Source: Novipirellula sp052161655
GTDB taxonomy: Bacteria > Planctomycetota > Planctomycetia > Pirellulales > Pirellulaceae
Direction: 5' to 3'
Length of the DNA stretch: 64,000 bases
NCBI RefSeq assembly: GCF_052161655.1
Contig: NZ_CP197418.1
Coordinates: 9,114,001 to 9,178,000 of the forward strand
The notes beneath the pieces are model-generated. The model ran no database searches and was not told where the DNA came from. It saw only the letters and a program-made list of their open reading frames with translations. The position numbers were made by a program, and so were the translations under genes. Within the stretch, counting starts at the first letter, position 1. Each line of letters begins with the position of its first letter. Shown in pieces: positions 7,487 to 17,023 of this stretch.

Positions 7487-10162
7487 ATGCACACTTGCTT
7501 GCGTCCGAGTTCCTATGCGTTGCTGGTTGTGATGGCACTCGCGGTGACAACGCCGCTGCAGAGCCAAATGATCTGGGTCGAAGGCGAGGACGCGGTCGCC
7601 AGCACGATGCGGGGCCACAATTGGTACAACTCGGTCAAGACGGCTGAATTGTCAGGTAACGATTGGCTTTCTCATTTCGGCAATGGCGACATGCCCGTCG
7701 CTCGGTTTGAGTTTGACGCGTCTGCCGCGGGCCCCTACGAACTGTGGCTGCGTGCCAATCCAATCGCCTCGGCAATCTCGGTGCGTGTCAACGGCGGAAC
7801 TTGGACGAAGGTGGCACTGCAAAAGCACGAACAGAGCGTCAACATTGCCGCCGATGGAAAACCTGATCTCCGTTATGTCGCTTGGATCAAGGCCGATTCG
7901 GTCTCGCTATCCAAAGGCAAAAACACGCTCGAGGTCCGTTTCGAAAGCGACAACAATCGGCATGGCGGGCTGGACTGTTTTGTTCTCAGCCGCGAACCGT
8001 TTCTGCCTCAAGGCAAACTGCGACCGGGCGAGAAAACCGGTTTGGCAGATCCAGGCACTTGGGCGTTTGAGCCTGCACGTGATTCATTTTCGCCCGACTC
8101 GCTACTTGACCTGAGCGGCATGAACGAAAAACCAGCGGGTGCGAAAGGCAGAGTTGCGAGATCCTCCGACGGCGAATCGTTTGTTGATGGCGGCGGGGAA
8201 CCACTCCGGTTCTGGGCCGTCAACACCAGCGTCCAGAACCGTGACGACATCGCAGCGATCCGCGAACATGCCCGCTGGCTCGCCAAACGCGGCGTCAACA
8301 TGGTTCGCCATCATGGCCATCTTGCGCCCCAGCGGGGTGCCAAACTTGACGATGCCAATACCAAGGATATCGAGGCAGCGTGGCGATTGGTGGCCGCGAT
8401 GAAAGAACAAGGCATCTACGTCACGCTTTCGCCTTACTGGGCCGTCAGCGTGAAACCGGATCCTGCCTGGGGCCTGAAAGATGCCGGGGGCGAAAATCTG
8501 ACGGGGCTACTGTTCTTTGATGCCAAGCTGCAAGCAGCCTTCAAGCAGTGGCTCAAACAATTGCTGACACCGCCCAATCCTCATACCGGCATCCCGCTGG
8601 CCCAAGATCCGGCCCTGGCGATCTTTCAAATCCAGAACGAAGACAGCCTGTTGTTTTGGACCGAAAACGCAATCCAAGGCGAACAGCGAGTTGAATTGGG
8701 GCGACAATTCGCTGGGTGGCTAAAAAGCAAACACGGCTCGCTCGATAACGCGGTTCGCGTCTGGGGAGGCAGTGCTCGGTGTAACGGCGACGACTTTGCC
8801 AATGGCATCGTGATGCCTCACCAAATTTGGCAACTCACGCAAGACCACAACGGCGCGATGGCCAAACGCTTGGCCGATCAATTAGCCTTCTACACCGAGC
8901 GAATGCGGGATTTCAATCTCTCGATCGCGAAATTCTTGAAAGAAGAGATTGGCTACGACGGGCTCATCAACGCCGGAAATTGGCGGACCGCTGATCAAGC
9001 CAAACTGCTCGACGCGGAACGCTATGCATATTCTGCAAATGATGTCATCGGGGTGAACCGTTACTACACTGGCGGCAGCCACACGAATCCAACTGACAAT
9101 CACCGCGCGGGATATTTGATCAGCCGAGGCGACTTGTTCGATGGAACTTCGGCACTCTTGCAACCTTGGGCATTTCCGCTGGCGCTGCGTCAAGTCAGTG
9201 GTCATCCAATGATCGTTTCGGAAAGTGCCTGGGTGCCGCCGCTGCGATATCAAACCGAAGGTCCCTTTTTGGTGGCGGCTTATGGTGCAATGTCCGGAGT
9301 CGATATTTTCTACTGGTTCGCCACCGACCAAATCGGCTTCGGTCCGCCGATGGAGAAGTGGCAACTTTCCACGCCGGCCCAAATCGGAATGTTTCCCGCC
9401 GCAGCGATGATGTTTCGCCAAGGCTACATCCAAGAGGGCAAACCGGCCTTGGTCGAAAGTCGCAACTTGAGTGATGTTTTCAATCGCAAACCACCACTGC
9501 TTCCCGAAGAAGCGGGCTTTGATCCGAATCGGGATACGCAGTTGAGATCGACAAACGCCGAAGACGCCCGGCAAGGGACGATCACCTCGCTGGCCTACCT
9601 TGCCGGTCCGGTGGAAGTCGCTTTTGACAACGGCGAAACGCAACTTGCCGATATTTCGTCGCTGATCGATACTAACAAACAAACCGTCCGCAGTATCACG
9701 GGCGAATTAGCTTGGAACTACGGCGACGGCTACTGCACGCTCAACGCGGCCAAGGCACAAGGAGCAACCGGCAATCTGGCTGCCGCAGGAACGATCAAAC
9801 TCGATACGCTTACGCTGCGTTGCGACAACGACTACGCCACCGTATTCGCCGTCTCGATGGACGGCGTGAACCTCTCCGAATCCAAACAGGTGTTGCTGCA
9901 AATAGGCACTGTCGCTCGGCCACATGGCTGGAAGACAGAGCCAGCCCAAGGGGGCAAGTCTCAGCGAATTGTCGATCTTGGCAGTAGTCCCTGGAACATC
10001 GAAAACACCTCCGCCGAAGTCGTCGTATCCAATTCCGTGCTCAGCCAAGCGACGTCGCTAGACGCCAACGGAATCGCCACCGCCAATCTGCTAATTCAGA
10101 AGAACGCCGACGGCCTAAGCCTAAAACTGCCCCCCAACGCCCTCTACATCTTGCTCCGCTAA
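7487..10162 (+). CDS. Secreted glycoside hydrolase-like protein (clan A type)
   Basis: 891 aa from the ATG at 7487 (GGTGG seven bases upstream; an in-frame GTG at 7478 is less likely). A signal peptide ends near LQS-QM. Residues about 25-170 resemble a carbohydrate-binding beta-sandwich ('WVEGEDAVAST', 'YELWLRANP', 'NTLEVRFESD'). Residues about 225-650 look like a TIM barrel: 'FWAVNTSVQNRDD', 'RGVNMVRHHGHLAP', then 'AIFQIQNEDSLLFW' with the Asn-Glu pair expected of the acid/base residue, and 'PMIVSESAWVPP' with a candidate nucleophile Glu. The C-terminal 250 residues are beta-rich. It probably cuts a polysaccharide outside the cytoplasm; the family number and substrate are unknown. Confidence 0.75.
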   Translation: MHTCLRPSSYALLVVMALAVTTPLQSQMIWVEGEDAVASTMRGHNWYNSVKTAELSGNDWLSHFGNGDMPVARFEFDASAAGPYELWLRANPIASAISVRVNGGTWTKVALQKHEQSVNIAADGKPDLRYVAWIKADSVSLSKGKNTLEVRFESDNNRHGGLDCFVLSREPFLPQGKLRPGEKTGLADPGTWAFEPARDSFSPDSLLDLSGMNEKPAGAKGRVARSSDGESFVDGGGEPLRFWAVNTSVQNRDDIAAIREHARWLAKRGVNMVRHHGHLAPQRGAKLDDANTKDIEAAWRLVAAMKEQGIYVTLSPYWAVSVKPDPAWGLKDAGGENLTGLLFFDAKLQAAFKQWLKQLLTPPNPHTGIPLAQDPALAIFQIQNEDSLLFWTENAIQGEQRVELGRQFAGWLKSKHGSLDNAVRVWGGSARCNGDDFANGIVMPHQIWQLTQDHNGAMAKRLADQLAFYTERMRDFNLSIAKFLKEEIGYDGLINAGNWRTADQAKLLDAERYAYSANDVIGVNRYYTGGSHTNPTDNHRAGYLISRGDLFDGTSALLQPWAFPLALRQVSGHPMIVSESAWVPPLRYQTEGPFLVAAYGAMSGVDIFYWFATDQIGFGPPMEKWQLSTPAQIGMFPAAAMMFRQGYIQEGKPALVESRNLSDVFNRKPPLLPEEAGFDPNRDTQLRSTNAEDARQGTITSLAYLAGPVEVAFDNGETQLADISSLIDTNKQTVRSITGELAWNYGDGYCTLNAAKAQGATGNLAAAGTIKLDTLTLRCDNDYATVFAVSMDGVNLSESKQVLLQIGTVARPHGWKTEPAQGGKSQRIVDLGSSPWNIENTSAEVVVSNSVLSQATSLDANGIATANLLIQKNADGLSLKLPPNALYILLR

Positions 10163-10453
10163 AAGTGATCCAACAGGAACGGCGTGATCCTCGGTAGACC
10201 ACGTGATTTTTGCGAGCAACGCGTTCAGCTGAACGTGCAAGCCAGAGTCCTGATGCACCAAAGTGATGCCGGGATACGCTGATCTTGGCGAAGACGACAA
10301 GTCGGTTCGTCCATGACAGCGTTTCTGTCAACTGCAAAAAAACGGATATCCGAATGACCGAGCAAACAGATCCAAGCAGCTCAACGAAAAAGGAATTACA
10401 ATTGCGTTTCTGTGCGAGTCTCCTTGTTTGAATTGCTGATCTTGAAAGCCGAA

Positions 10454-12094
10454 ATGCATTTGTTCAAGCAAACACGATTTTGTCTTTTGTGGCTTTTTTC
10501 TGTCGTCTACTTTGTTAATTCGGCCTGTTCACAAATTCCCAACGAAAATCCTTTTGTTGAAATTTCCCGGGAAGAAGATGGGCCCGTATCGATCGAACTG
10601 CAGGGTGTCATCCATGACGTCGTCATCGGTGGCGGCGGGCAATATCTGATTGCATATTCAAAAGAGATGCAAAACATCTCCGTCATCGATCTGCGTACTC
10701 GTAAGCTAGTCAAGATTCTGCCTGCCAATTCGGAACATATTCTGATAGCTGCAGGCGCGCATCATCTTTACGTCTTGGCAAAGGAACAACGCATTCTGCA
10801 AGAATATTCGTTGCCGAACCTGACCAAGACGTTGACGATTACTATTCCGGTGCCCAGTGCGATACATGCGATCGCAATCGGAGCCAACTCGGATGGCCCT
10901 CTTGCAGTCGTGTCGGCGGTCAATGATCACACTTACAACGGTTTGGTATCTGTCTACTTGATCGATCCAGCGACGGCTTTGATTCATGATAAAACGCCCC
11001 CCTTTTCCATCAGTCAACCCGAGCATGCGAAGTGTTATGCTGCGGGCAACGGCCGGCTCTTTTCTTGCAACGACTACTTGCTTCGGTGGAACGGCAAAAA
11101 GGCGATTGGCAAGCAACGACGAAATGCACCGGATTTAGGATTGTACCCCAACGCGGATGGATCCATTGCTTATGCATCTGACGGTTGGTTCGACACCCAA
11201 TTGCAACGGCTTCAGGAAAACGAACTTCCGGTTCATTATATCCCCGCTGTGAATCCAGGCTTTTTGATTGCATTGCCGGCATCTGATTCGGTTCGATCGA
11301 TCAGTCTTCATGCAGAAGGCCAGGTTCGCCCGTTGTTAGTCATGGACAAGATTCGAATGCAAGCTCCCATTCGGCGGCGATCGGCACACGTTTTGCCAGT
11401 ACGCAAAAGGCTTTGGCTAGTTCCGTCAGAAAACAAGCTCGTTCATATACTTGGATCACTGAATCAAATTCTCATCCACGATTTCGATATTGAAAAGCAA
11501 CTCGAGGATGCTGAGTTGGACTATCTATACGTAGGAGCTTTTTCAGAGCAACCCGCGATCGCCGGCACGCTGTTTGAAACCCAACTACAAGTACGATCAA
11601 AGCGTGGTGGCGTTCGATACCAAATCGAAGCAGGCCCGAGCGACATGGAGATCGATCAGAGCGGAAGAATCAGGTGGCAAACGCCGAAGCAAATCACCAG
11701 CGATCTCGAGTACGTTAAACTCTGGATTACCGATAACTCGCAGCAAATTGTACGACACACGATCGCGATTCAGCTGCGAGAGCCGCCCAAGCCAAGCATC
11801 GCCCTTGCTGCAAAAGCAACTCAATACGAAGGCCTCTTGTATCGCGACTGGACGGATAGTGAAGGAGCGCAAGTTCGTGCTAAGTTTCTGCGTGTGTTTG
11901 CGAAAATTGTCTACTTACAATCGCCCGACGGGCAACAAATGCTGGCGCCGCTTTCGCTGTTGAGTCTGGAAGATCGAGAATACATCAAGAAAGTAACTCA
12001 AACGACCAAAGTCAATGATGAAAAGGGCACTCCAACAGACTCGAAGGACAATGAGGAAAAGAGCACCGATGATGCCGATACACGCACAGATTAA
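10454..12094 (+). CDS. Secreted beta-propeller-like protein with C-terminal SHD1 domain
   Basis: 546 aa from the ATG at 10454 (an upstream GTG at 10412 adds 14 residues that do not look like a signal). The N-terminal signal peptide ends at NSACSQ, which could also be a weak lipobox. Residues about 40-360 carry repeated strands such as 'GGGGQYLIAYSKEMQNISVI' and 'HHLYVLAKEQ', like YVTN/WD-type propeller blades. A cadherin/Ig-like segment follows ('YQIEAGPSDMEIDQSGRIRW'), then a C-terminal SHD1 (SLA1 homology domain 1): 'RDWTDSEGAQVRAKFL' ... 'MLAPLSLLSLEDREYI'. The neighbouring gene at 12069 contains the same modules twice, and the two overlap by 26 bases, so they form an operon and probably arose by duplication. 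Confidence 0.75.
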   Translation: MHLFKQTRFCLLWLFSVVYFVNSACSQIPNENPFVEISREEDGPVSIELQGVIHDVVIGGGGQYLIAYSKEMQNISVIDLRTRKLVKILPANSEHILIAAGAHHLYVLAKEQRILQEYSLPNLTKTLTITIPVPSAIHAIAIGANSDGPLAVVSAVNDHTYNGLVSVYLIDPATALIHDKTPPFSISQPEHAKCYAAGNGRLFSCNDYLLRWNGKKAIGKQRRNAPDLGLYPNADGSIAYASDGWFDTQLQRLQENELPVHYIPAVNPGFLIALPASDSVRSISLHAEGQVRPLLVMDKIRMQAPIRRRSAHVLPVRKRLWLVPSENKLVHILGSLNQILIHDFDIEKQLEDAELDYLYVGAFSEQPAIAGTLFETQLQVRSKRGGVRYQIEAGPSDMEIDQSGRIRWQTPKQITSDLEYVKLWITDNSQQIVRHTIAIQLREPPKPSIALAAKATQYEGLLYRDWTDSEGAQVRAKFLRVFAKIVYLQSPDGQQMLAPLSLLSLEDREYIKKVTQTTKVNDEKGTPTDSKDNEEKSTDDADTRTD

Positions 12095-15000
12095 TCGGTG
12101 CAGCGCAAGCGTCGTCACACTTGGCTTCGTGATTCTTTTACTGACGGGATGCGGAAAAGAAACGAAACCGACGGCAACTTCTGCTCCAGAGCAACATGCT
12201 GCGCCGCAGGTCGACGCGCCGTCTTCTGCTCAAGATTCGGTTGATTCAGCTCCGGTGGTGCCGAAGTCTCCAGATCCACCACGCGCCCCGGTAAACGTTA
12301 CGGTTGACGACTTTGCGTTTGTTCCTAGCAAAGCGATCCTGCCCGAACGGTTTGGCGTCACGGACCCTCGACTTGTGAAAACGAAAACCAGCGAGGGAGT
12401 CGAAGTGTCAATGGAATCACCGCTGAAGAATACTTTCTTGGTATACCGCAAGCGGTTGCTTGGGAACTTCAGGGCAGAGATCGATTTAGATTATTCGCCA
12501 ACGCTTACCGGGGACTACATCCTGCCAAACGCCAGTTCGAATGGAAAAACAACGGAGCAGCAAAAAGATCAAGCCAAGACGCCCAACTCGGATGACGGCC
12601 AACAAGATCAGAACGACGGACCGCCACCCGGATTCCCACCACCGGGTTTTCTACCACCCGGATTCCCGCAACAGGGATTACCACCGGGTTTTCCACAGCC
12701 AGGTTTTCCGCCTGGGGGATTCCCGCCTGGCGCTATGCCTGCTCAAAACCCAGGCCAAGGGGCATCCCCGGGACGTCATGTTTCGTCCTTCATTCGCTTG
12801 GGCTCAGCGCGGCCTGTGTTCATTGTCCCCGGTGATCGAGAGAAAGGAATTCGACCCACGCACTACGTGTCCCGGTCGTCTCACTACTCGTCTCGGGCTG
12901 AACAGAAAGCGGGGACAACGATGATCGTCGAGCGAAAAGAGGGTTCCATCTCGATTCAGTATCGCGGCAGCGAATCCACCCTGACACAAACGGGTCGTCC
13001 GCAACAGTATCCAGGTTACCTTGCATTTTCGCTTTCGCAGGATACCCGTCTACGAATTCGCAACATCAAGATCACCGGCGACACAGAACCTGGCGGATAT
13101 GAAATCCCTGATTTGCAGCCTGCCGAGATTGCCCCATCGGCTTGGACGAAAGCCACCAGCCCAAGCACACATACAAAGATCGAGCTTGTTCGCTTGGATT
13201 TCTTTGGCAAAAAAATGCAGCTCACCAACGCAATGGAGAGCGGATCCGCCTTGGCCCGATACATGAAAACAATCGAAGGCGACTTTTTCATTCAGGCACG
13301 GATTGCTCGATCCAATCCAGTCAACGGCGGAGGGCGACTGGACACCTATTCATTGGGGATCGTTCGCCCAGACGGACGTCCGCTTTCCGGGCGGTTGATG
13401 CAATCGACGACGGGCAAGTGGGATTGGCTGACCATCAGTCGAAGTGGAAATGAGATTCGCGGCACTTTCAATGACGATGCGTATTATTCAACGGATGGCT
13501 CCGGGTCGGCGCTGTTTCAAATCGAGGCCAAGCGGTCGCAAGCGAAGGTCATCCTGGAGGAAATGAACGTGTATGCCGATCAGGTATCGGACGTGCCGAA
13601 AACGAAAGTCGCCGAACTGGGTGGCAATGGCTGGTGGGTTGATACAAACGCACCGGATTGGCATCCGCAATACCGAGATAGGATCCGTTTGGAGACCAAG
13701 CCCAACGAGATGACCGTTTCGATTCCAGACAATGGCATGGCTAAGCCGCTTTCTCGGGAACTAGCCAATCAACCCGACTTCGAGGCTACTTGGGAAATGG
13801 AGCTCCCCAACCGTGAGTTCTTTCCCTCGCAGCCCAGTACTTCTGGACGAGTACAAGTGCGTGTTCGTCGTCAGTCCAGCGAAACTCCCCATGTGTCGAT
13901 CGGGGTCGAACCCGTTGCGAAGTCGCATAGCAAATTGATCGTGACCGTGCGGAGACGCAGCGGAAAAGTGACCGTTATTTCGGGGAACGAAATCCGTGAA
14001 GGCATCTTGGATGGCCCGTTGCAAATTGACTTGCGGTCGACAAGCCGCGCCCAATTCATTCTGCGAGATTTCAAAACCGGGCCAGTATCCAACCGCGATC
14101 TAGCGAAGGAAGCAGAGGAAGGAAGACGAGATCCGACCGTTCAAGAGTACCCGCTTCCCGGCAAGGCGGATCAAATTCGGACGGCTGGAGGTGGTCGATA
14201 CTTGTTAGTTCACTCCAAAGAAATCAACAAGCTCATTGTCTTTGATCTTCAGGAACGAAAAATCAGTACCGCTCTCACTGTCGGTAAGTCGGCGAAGATT
14301 GCTGGCGGACAGAACGTGATCGTGGTCGTAGATTCGGACGCGAACGTGGCGACGAAATACCAAATATCGGATTGGAAACGCATCGCAACCGTGCCCCTCG
14401 ATCCAGCTTGGCAATGGGTTGATCTCGCTATCGGAACAGCTTCGGTGGGCCCCGTCTTGATCGCTCGAAAAGACAAGTCGCCTTACCTTCAGTTTTCGTT
14501 TCTTGACCTAAACACACTCAAACCACTTGCGGTTCAGATCAATGACACACCGCTCATCAAATCCAATGCACTCCCTTCGCTGCGTGCATCGGGTGACGGG
14601 AGTTTATTCACATGCAGTGATGGCAACGACAAGTACGTCTTTGATTTGGCAACAAAAACCTGCGATGTCCGGACGGTTTCTCGGCTTACGTATCTGATTC
14701 CAGGGCCGATCGGGCGACTGCTTTATAGTGACGCGGGACTGATGAAACGCGACCTTTCACGACTGCCGTCTCCACAGCGAAGCAAATACACGCTGATGTC
14801 GTTTCCGCCTTCGCAGGGGAATTTGTACATCACGTATGGAGAGGCCCCCACGAATCGCGCGTCCACTCCCTCAGAGTTCTTTGCTCAATTGCGGCACCCC
14901 GATCTGGGAAGTCCCTTGTTTACTAGCAATGCACTGAAACTAGGAAGATCAACGCTCTCGGGTGCAACACGCGGACCTCAACTTGAGCACCGCGCCCATT

Positions 15001-16937
15001 TCTTTCCGCCCGCGAGGTCATTGGCTTTGATACCGGAATCCAATGACAAAATCATCGTCCAGGATGTCGATCCTTTCGAGGCACTTAAAGACAGCGGAAA
15101 AGACCATCTATTGTTCCTCTCAACGCCACCGACCCGCGTGGCTGCTGGCCAGCCGTTTCGCTATCAGGCTCAGGTCGCGAGCCGATACAAATTAGACGGT
15201 TTTGAACTTACGTCTCAACCAGATGGGATGACAGTCTCAAAAACAGGTTTGATTCAATGGACCGCTCCTAGCGAAGGTCCCTCCGAGCCCACGCAGGTCA
15301 TTGTGATGGCGAAAGACGAAAACGATGACACTGTTTTCCAGACGTTCCTACTAACTATTCTTGACGGAACAAACCTTGCTGTGCAATCCGATGCGATGAT
15401 CAAGGCGGCCCAAGAGGATCACACGTTCCGAACCGAGATCGAATCGGCCGCAAACGACAATCGAATCAAGCTACCCTCTCGCGCGACGCGGATCTCGATG
15501 GCGGGTGGCGGACGCTTTGTGCTTCTACAGATGCCAGCGATTCGGAAATTGGCGGTCATCGACATTGTTCAGGGCAAAGCCACTGGCGTGATTGATTTCC
15601 CCAACGACGGACTGTTTGCGGGAGGCGCAACCAAGTTCGTGGTTGCATCGCCGTCAAAACAGGTCATTCGTCGATATGACCTGGTAACAATGAACCCCGA
15701 ATTAACAGTGACGTTCGCCGCAATCGATCCGACTTCGATCGCGATGGGGCCGGCCTCGCACGGGCCCATCCTGCTTGCTGGTGGAACCTATCCTTCTGCG
15801 AAAGCACAGACGCATGAATTCTTGGATCTAGAGACGCTTCGCAGTGTGCAATTTGAATACACAAGCTCGTCGAAATCTTTCAAATACGAGAAGGGATCTC
15901 CGTTGCGAGCTTCCTCGCAAGGCGATGTGTTCACGACTTGGCACGACAGCGCTTCGCCGCGAGGAATCCAGGTTTTGCGTTTTGTGGAAAACAGGCTGCA
16001 AGTGAATTCCAATTCCGATATTGTGGGATTTGCGGCGGTTGGCTCAAGCGACAAAGTCTTTGCTCGCGATGGAGTCTATTCGCCAACGCTTCGAAGGGAA
16101 ATTAACAGCGATACAATCGAAGCGCACCCTATTCCGGCGATCAGCGGAGAATTGTATCTGGGTCTCCAGAAACTGAAGCCTTACACATCGCGTACAAAAA
16201 CGAAGGAAGGTCCCAATCGCTCTTTGTGGCTCCGCGTTTTGGGACAACGCGAACCGATCGCAGAACTAAGACAGGTTTTACTTTCGGGAGACTCACAAGG
16301 ACGATATCCCTACCGCGACACGATCAATTTGGATCAACGCCTGACTCTGGTTCCAGAACACGATTCCTTGATCATCTTTCCGTATGAAGGAGACGAGTTG
16401 ATCCTGCGCAAGCTGGCTCTTGACGAGAGACTGAAACGCTGCGACCTCGATTATCTTTTCACCACATCGATGCCGCCAACACACGTGCGGTTAGGTGAAT
16501 CTCTGGACTATCAAATCGTTGCAAAATCCAAAGTCGGAGGCTTGAAATATCGCTTGGTCTCTGGCCCCGAAGGGATGGCTGTTACCAAGAATGGACGAGT
16601 AGAGTACCGACCGACGAAAGTGACCGATGCACAAGTCAAAGCAGTGCTGGTTGTGTCAGACGATAGCGGAGCAGAGCTCTACCACACGCTGGCATTTGAT
16701 GTTAGCAAGTCAATTGCCGGCGAGCCGCATCCGGCTCGGCCGATCTCCAGCGGCGAACTTCGACGATGGACAGACAAGACCGGCAAGTTTTCGATCAACG
16801 CCGCATTGCTGCGAAAGGAAAGTGACAATGTTGTCTTGCGGAAAACCGACGGATCCGAAGTCATGATTCCAATTAATAAGCTGAGTGAACAAGACCAAAA
16901 GCACATCGAACAATCGGAAAAGGGAACCCATCCATAG
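12069..16937 (+). CDS. Large lipoprotein with two propeller modules and C-terminal SHD1 domain
   Basis: About 1622 aa. 'VILLLTGCGKE' is a clear lipobox, so it is a membrane-anchored lipoprotein. Starts at 12051 and 12015 are also in frame. After the lipobox comes a low-complexity region, then a Pro/Gly/Phe repeat of PPGF units (12617-12760). Residues about 220-690 appear to be two or three concanavalin-like sandwiches ('GDFFIQARIAR', 'DFEATWEMELP'). Two copies of a propeller plus Ig-like unit follow, each opening with an A-G-G-G-R-[YF] strand (about 14190 and 15500) and each ending in a 'PPTRVAAGQPFRYQ' / 'PPTHVRLGESLDYQ' segment. The C-terminus is SHD1: 'RRWTDKTGKFSINAAL' ... 'INKLSEQDQKHI'. 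Function unknown; a surface binding role is an inference. Confidence 0.75.
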   Translation: MMPIHAQINRCSASVVTLGFVILLLTGCGKETKPTATSAPEQHAAPQVDAPSSAQDSVDSAPVVPKSPDPPRAPVNVTVDDFAFVPSKAILPERFGVTDPRLVKTKTSEGVEVSMESPLKNTFLVYRKRLLGNFRAEIDLDYSPTLTGDYILPNASSNGKTTEQQKDQAKTPNSDDGQQDQNDGPPPGFPPPGFLPPGFPQQGLPPGFPQPGFPPGGFPPGAMPAQNPGQGASPGRHVSSFIRLGSARPVFIVPGDREKGIRPTHYVSRSSHYSSRAEQKAGTTMIVERKEGSISIQYRGSESTLTQTGRPQQYPGYLAFSLSQDTRLRIRNIKITGDTEPGGYEIPDLQPAEIAPSAWTKATSPSTHTKIELVRLDFFGKKMQLTNAMESGSALARYMKTIEGDFFIQARIARSNPVNGGGRLDTYSLGIVRPDGRPLSGRLMQSTTGKWDWLTISRSGNEIRGTFNDDAYYSTDGSGSALFQIEAKRSQAKVILEEMNVYADQVSDVPKTKVAELGGNGWWVDTNAPDWHPQYRDRIRLETKPNEMTVSIPDNGMAKPLSRELANQPDFEATWEMELPNREFFPSQPSTSGRVQVRVRRQSSETPHVSIGVEPVAKSHSKLIVTVRRRSGKVTVISGNEIREGILDGPLQIDLRSTSRAQFILRDFKTGPVSNRDLAKEAEEGRRDPTVQEYPLPGKADQIRTAGGGRYLLVHSKEINKLIVFDLQERKISTALTVGKSAKIAGGQNVIVVVDSDANVATKYQISDWKRIATVPLDPAWQWVDLAIGTASVGPVLIARKDKSPYLQFSFLDLNTLKPLAVQINDTPLIKSNALPSLRASGDGSLFTCSDGNDKYVFDLATKTCDVRTVSRLTYLIPGPIGRLLYSDAGLMKRDLSRLPSPQRSKYTLMSFPPSQGNLYITYGEAPTNRASTPSEFFAQLRHPDLGSPLFTSNALKLGRSTLSGATRGPQLEHRAHFFPPARSLALIPESNDKIIVQDVDPFEALKDSGKDHLLFLSTPPTRVAAGQPFRYQAQVASRYKLDGFELTSQPDGMTVSKTGLIQWTAPSEGPSEPTQVIVMAKDENDDTVFQTFLLTILDGTNLAVQSDAMIKAAQEDHTFRTEIESAANDNRIKLPSRATRISMAGGGRFVLLQMPAIRKLAVIDIVQGKATGVIDFPNDGLFAGGATKFVVASPSKQVIRRYDLVTMNPELTVTFAAIDPTSIAMGPASHGPILLAGGTYPSAKAQTHEFLDLETLRSVQFEYTSSSKSFKYEKGSPLRASSQGDVFTTWHDSASPRGIQVLRFVENRLQVNSNSDIVGFAAVGSSDKVFARDGVYSPTLRREINSDTIEAHPIPAISGELYLGLQKLKPYTSRTKTKEGPNRSLWLRVLGQREPIAELRQVLLSGDSQGRYPYRDTINLDQRLTLVPEHDSLIIFPYEGDELILRKLALDERLKRCDLDYLFTTSMPPTHVRLGESLDYQIVAKSKVGGLKYRLVSGPEGMAVTKNGRVEYRPTKVTDAQVKAVLVVSDDSGAELYHTLAFDVSKSIAGEPHPARPISSGELRRWTDKTGKFSINAALLRKESDNVVLRKTDGSEVMIPINKLSEQDQKHIEQSEKGTHP

Positions 16938-17023
16938 AACCTCACCCGGGCCAGCGGTCGATTCTAAAAATTCGTGTCCGAACCATTTTTTCCCACCCTC
17001 TGATCCTCAACTCTCCCCAGCTC

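Noticed and set aside
8882..9682. 266-codon open frame antisense to the glycoside-hydrolase-like gene
   Set aside because: Shadow of a well-supported gene; no signal peptide or domain.
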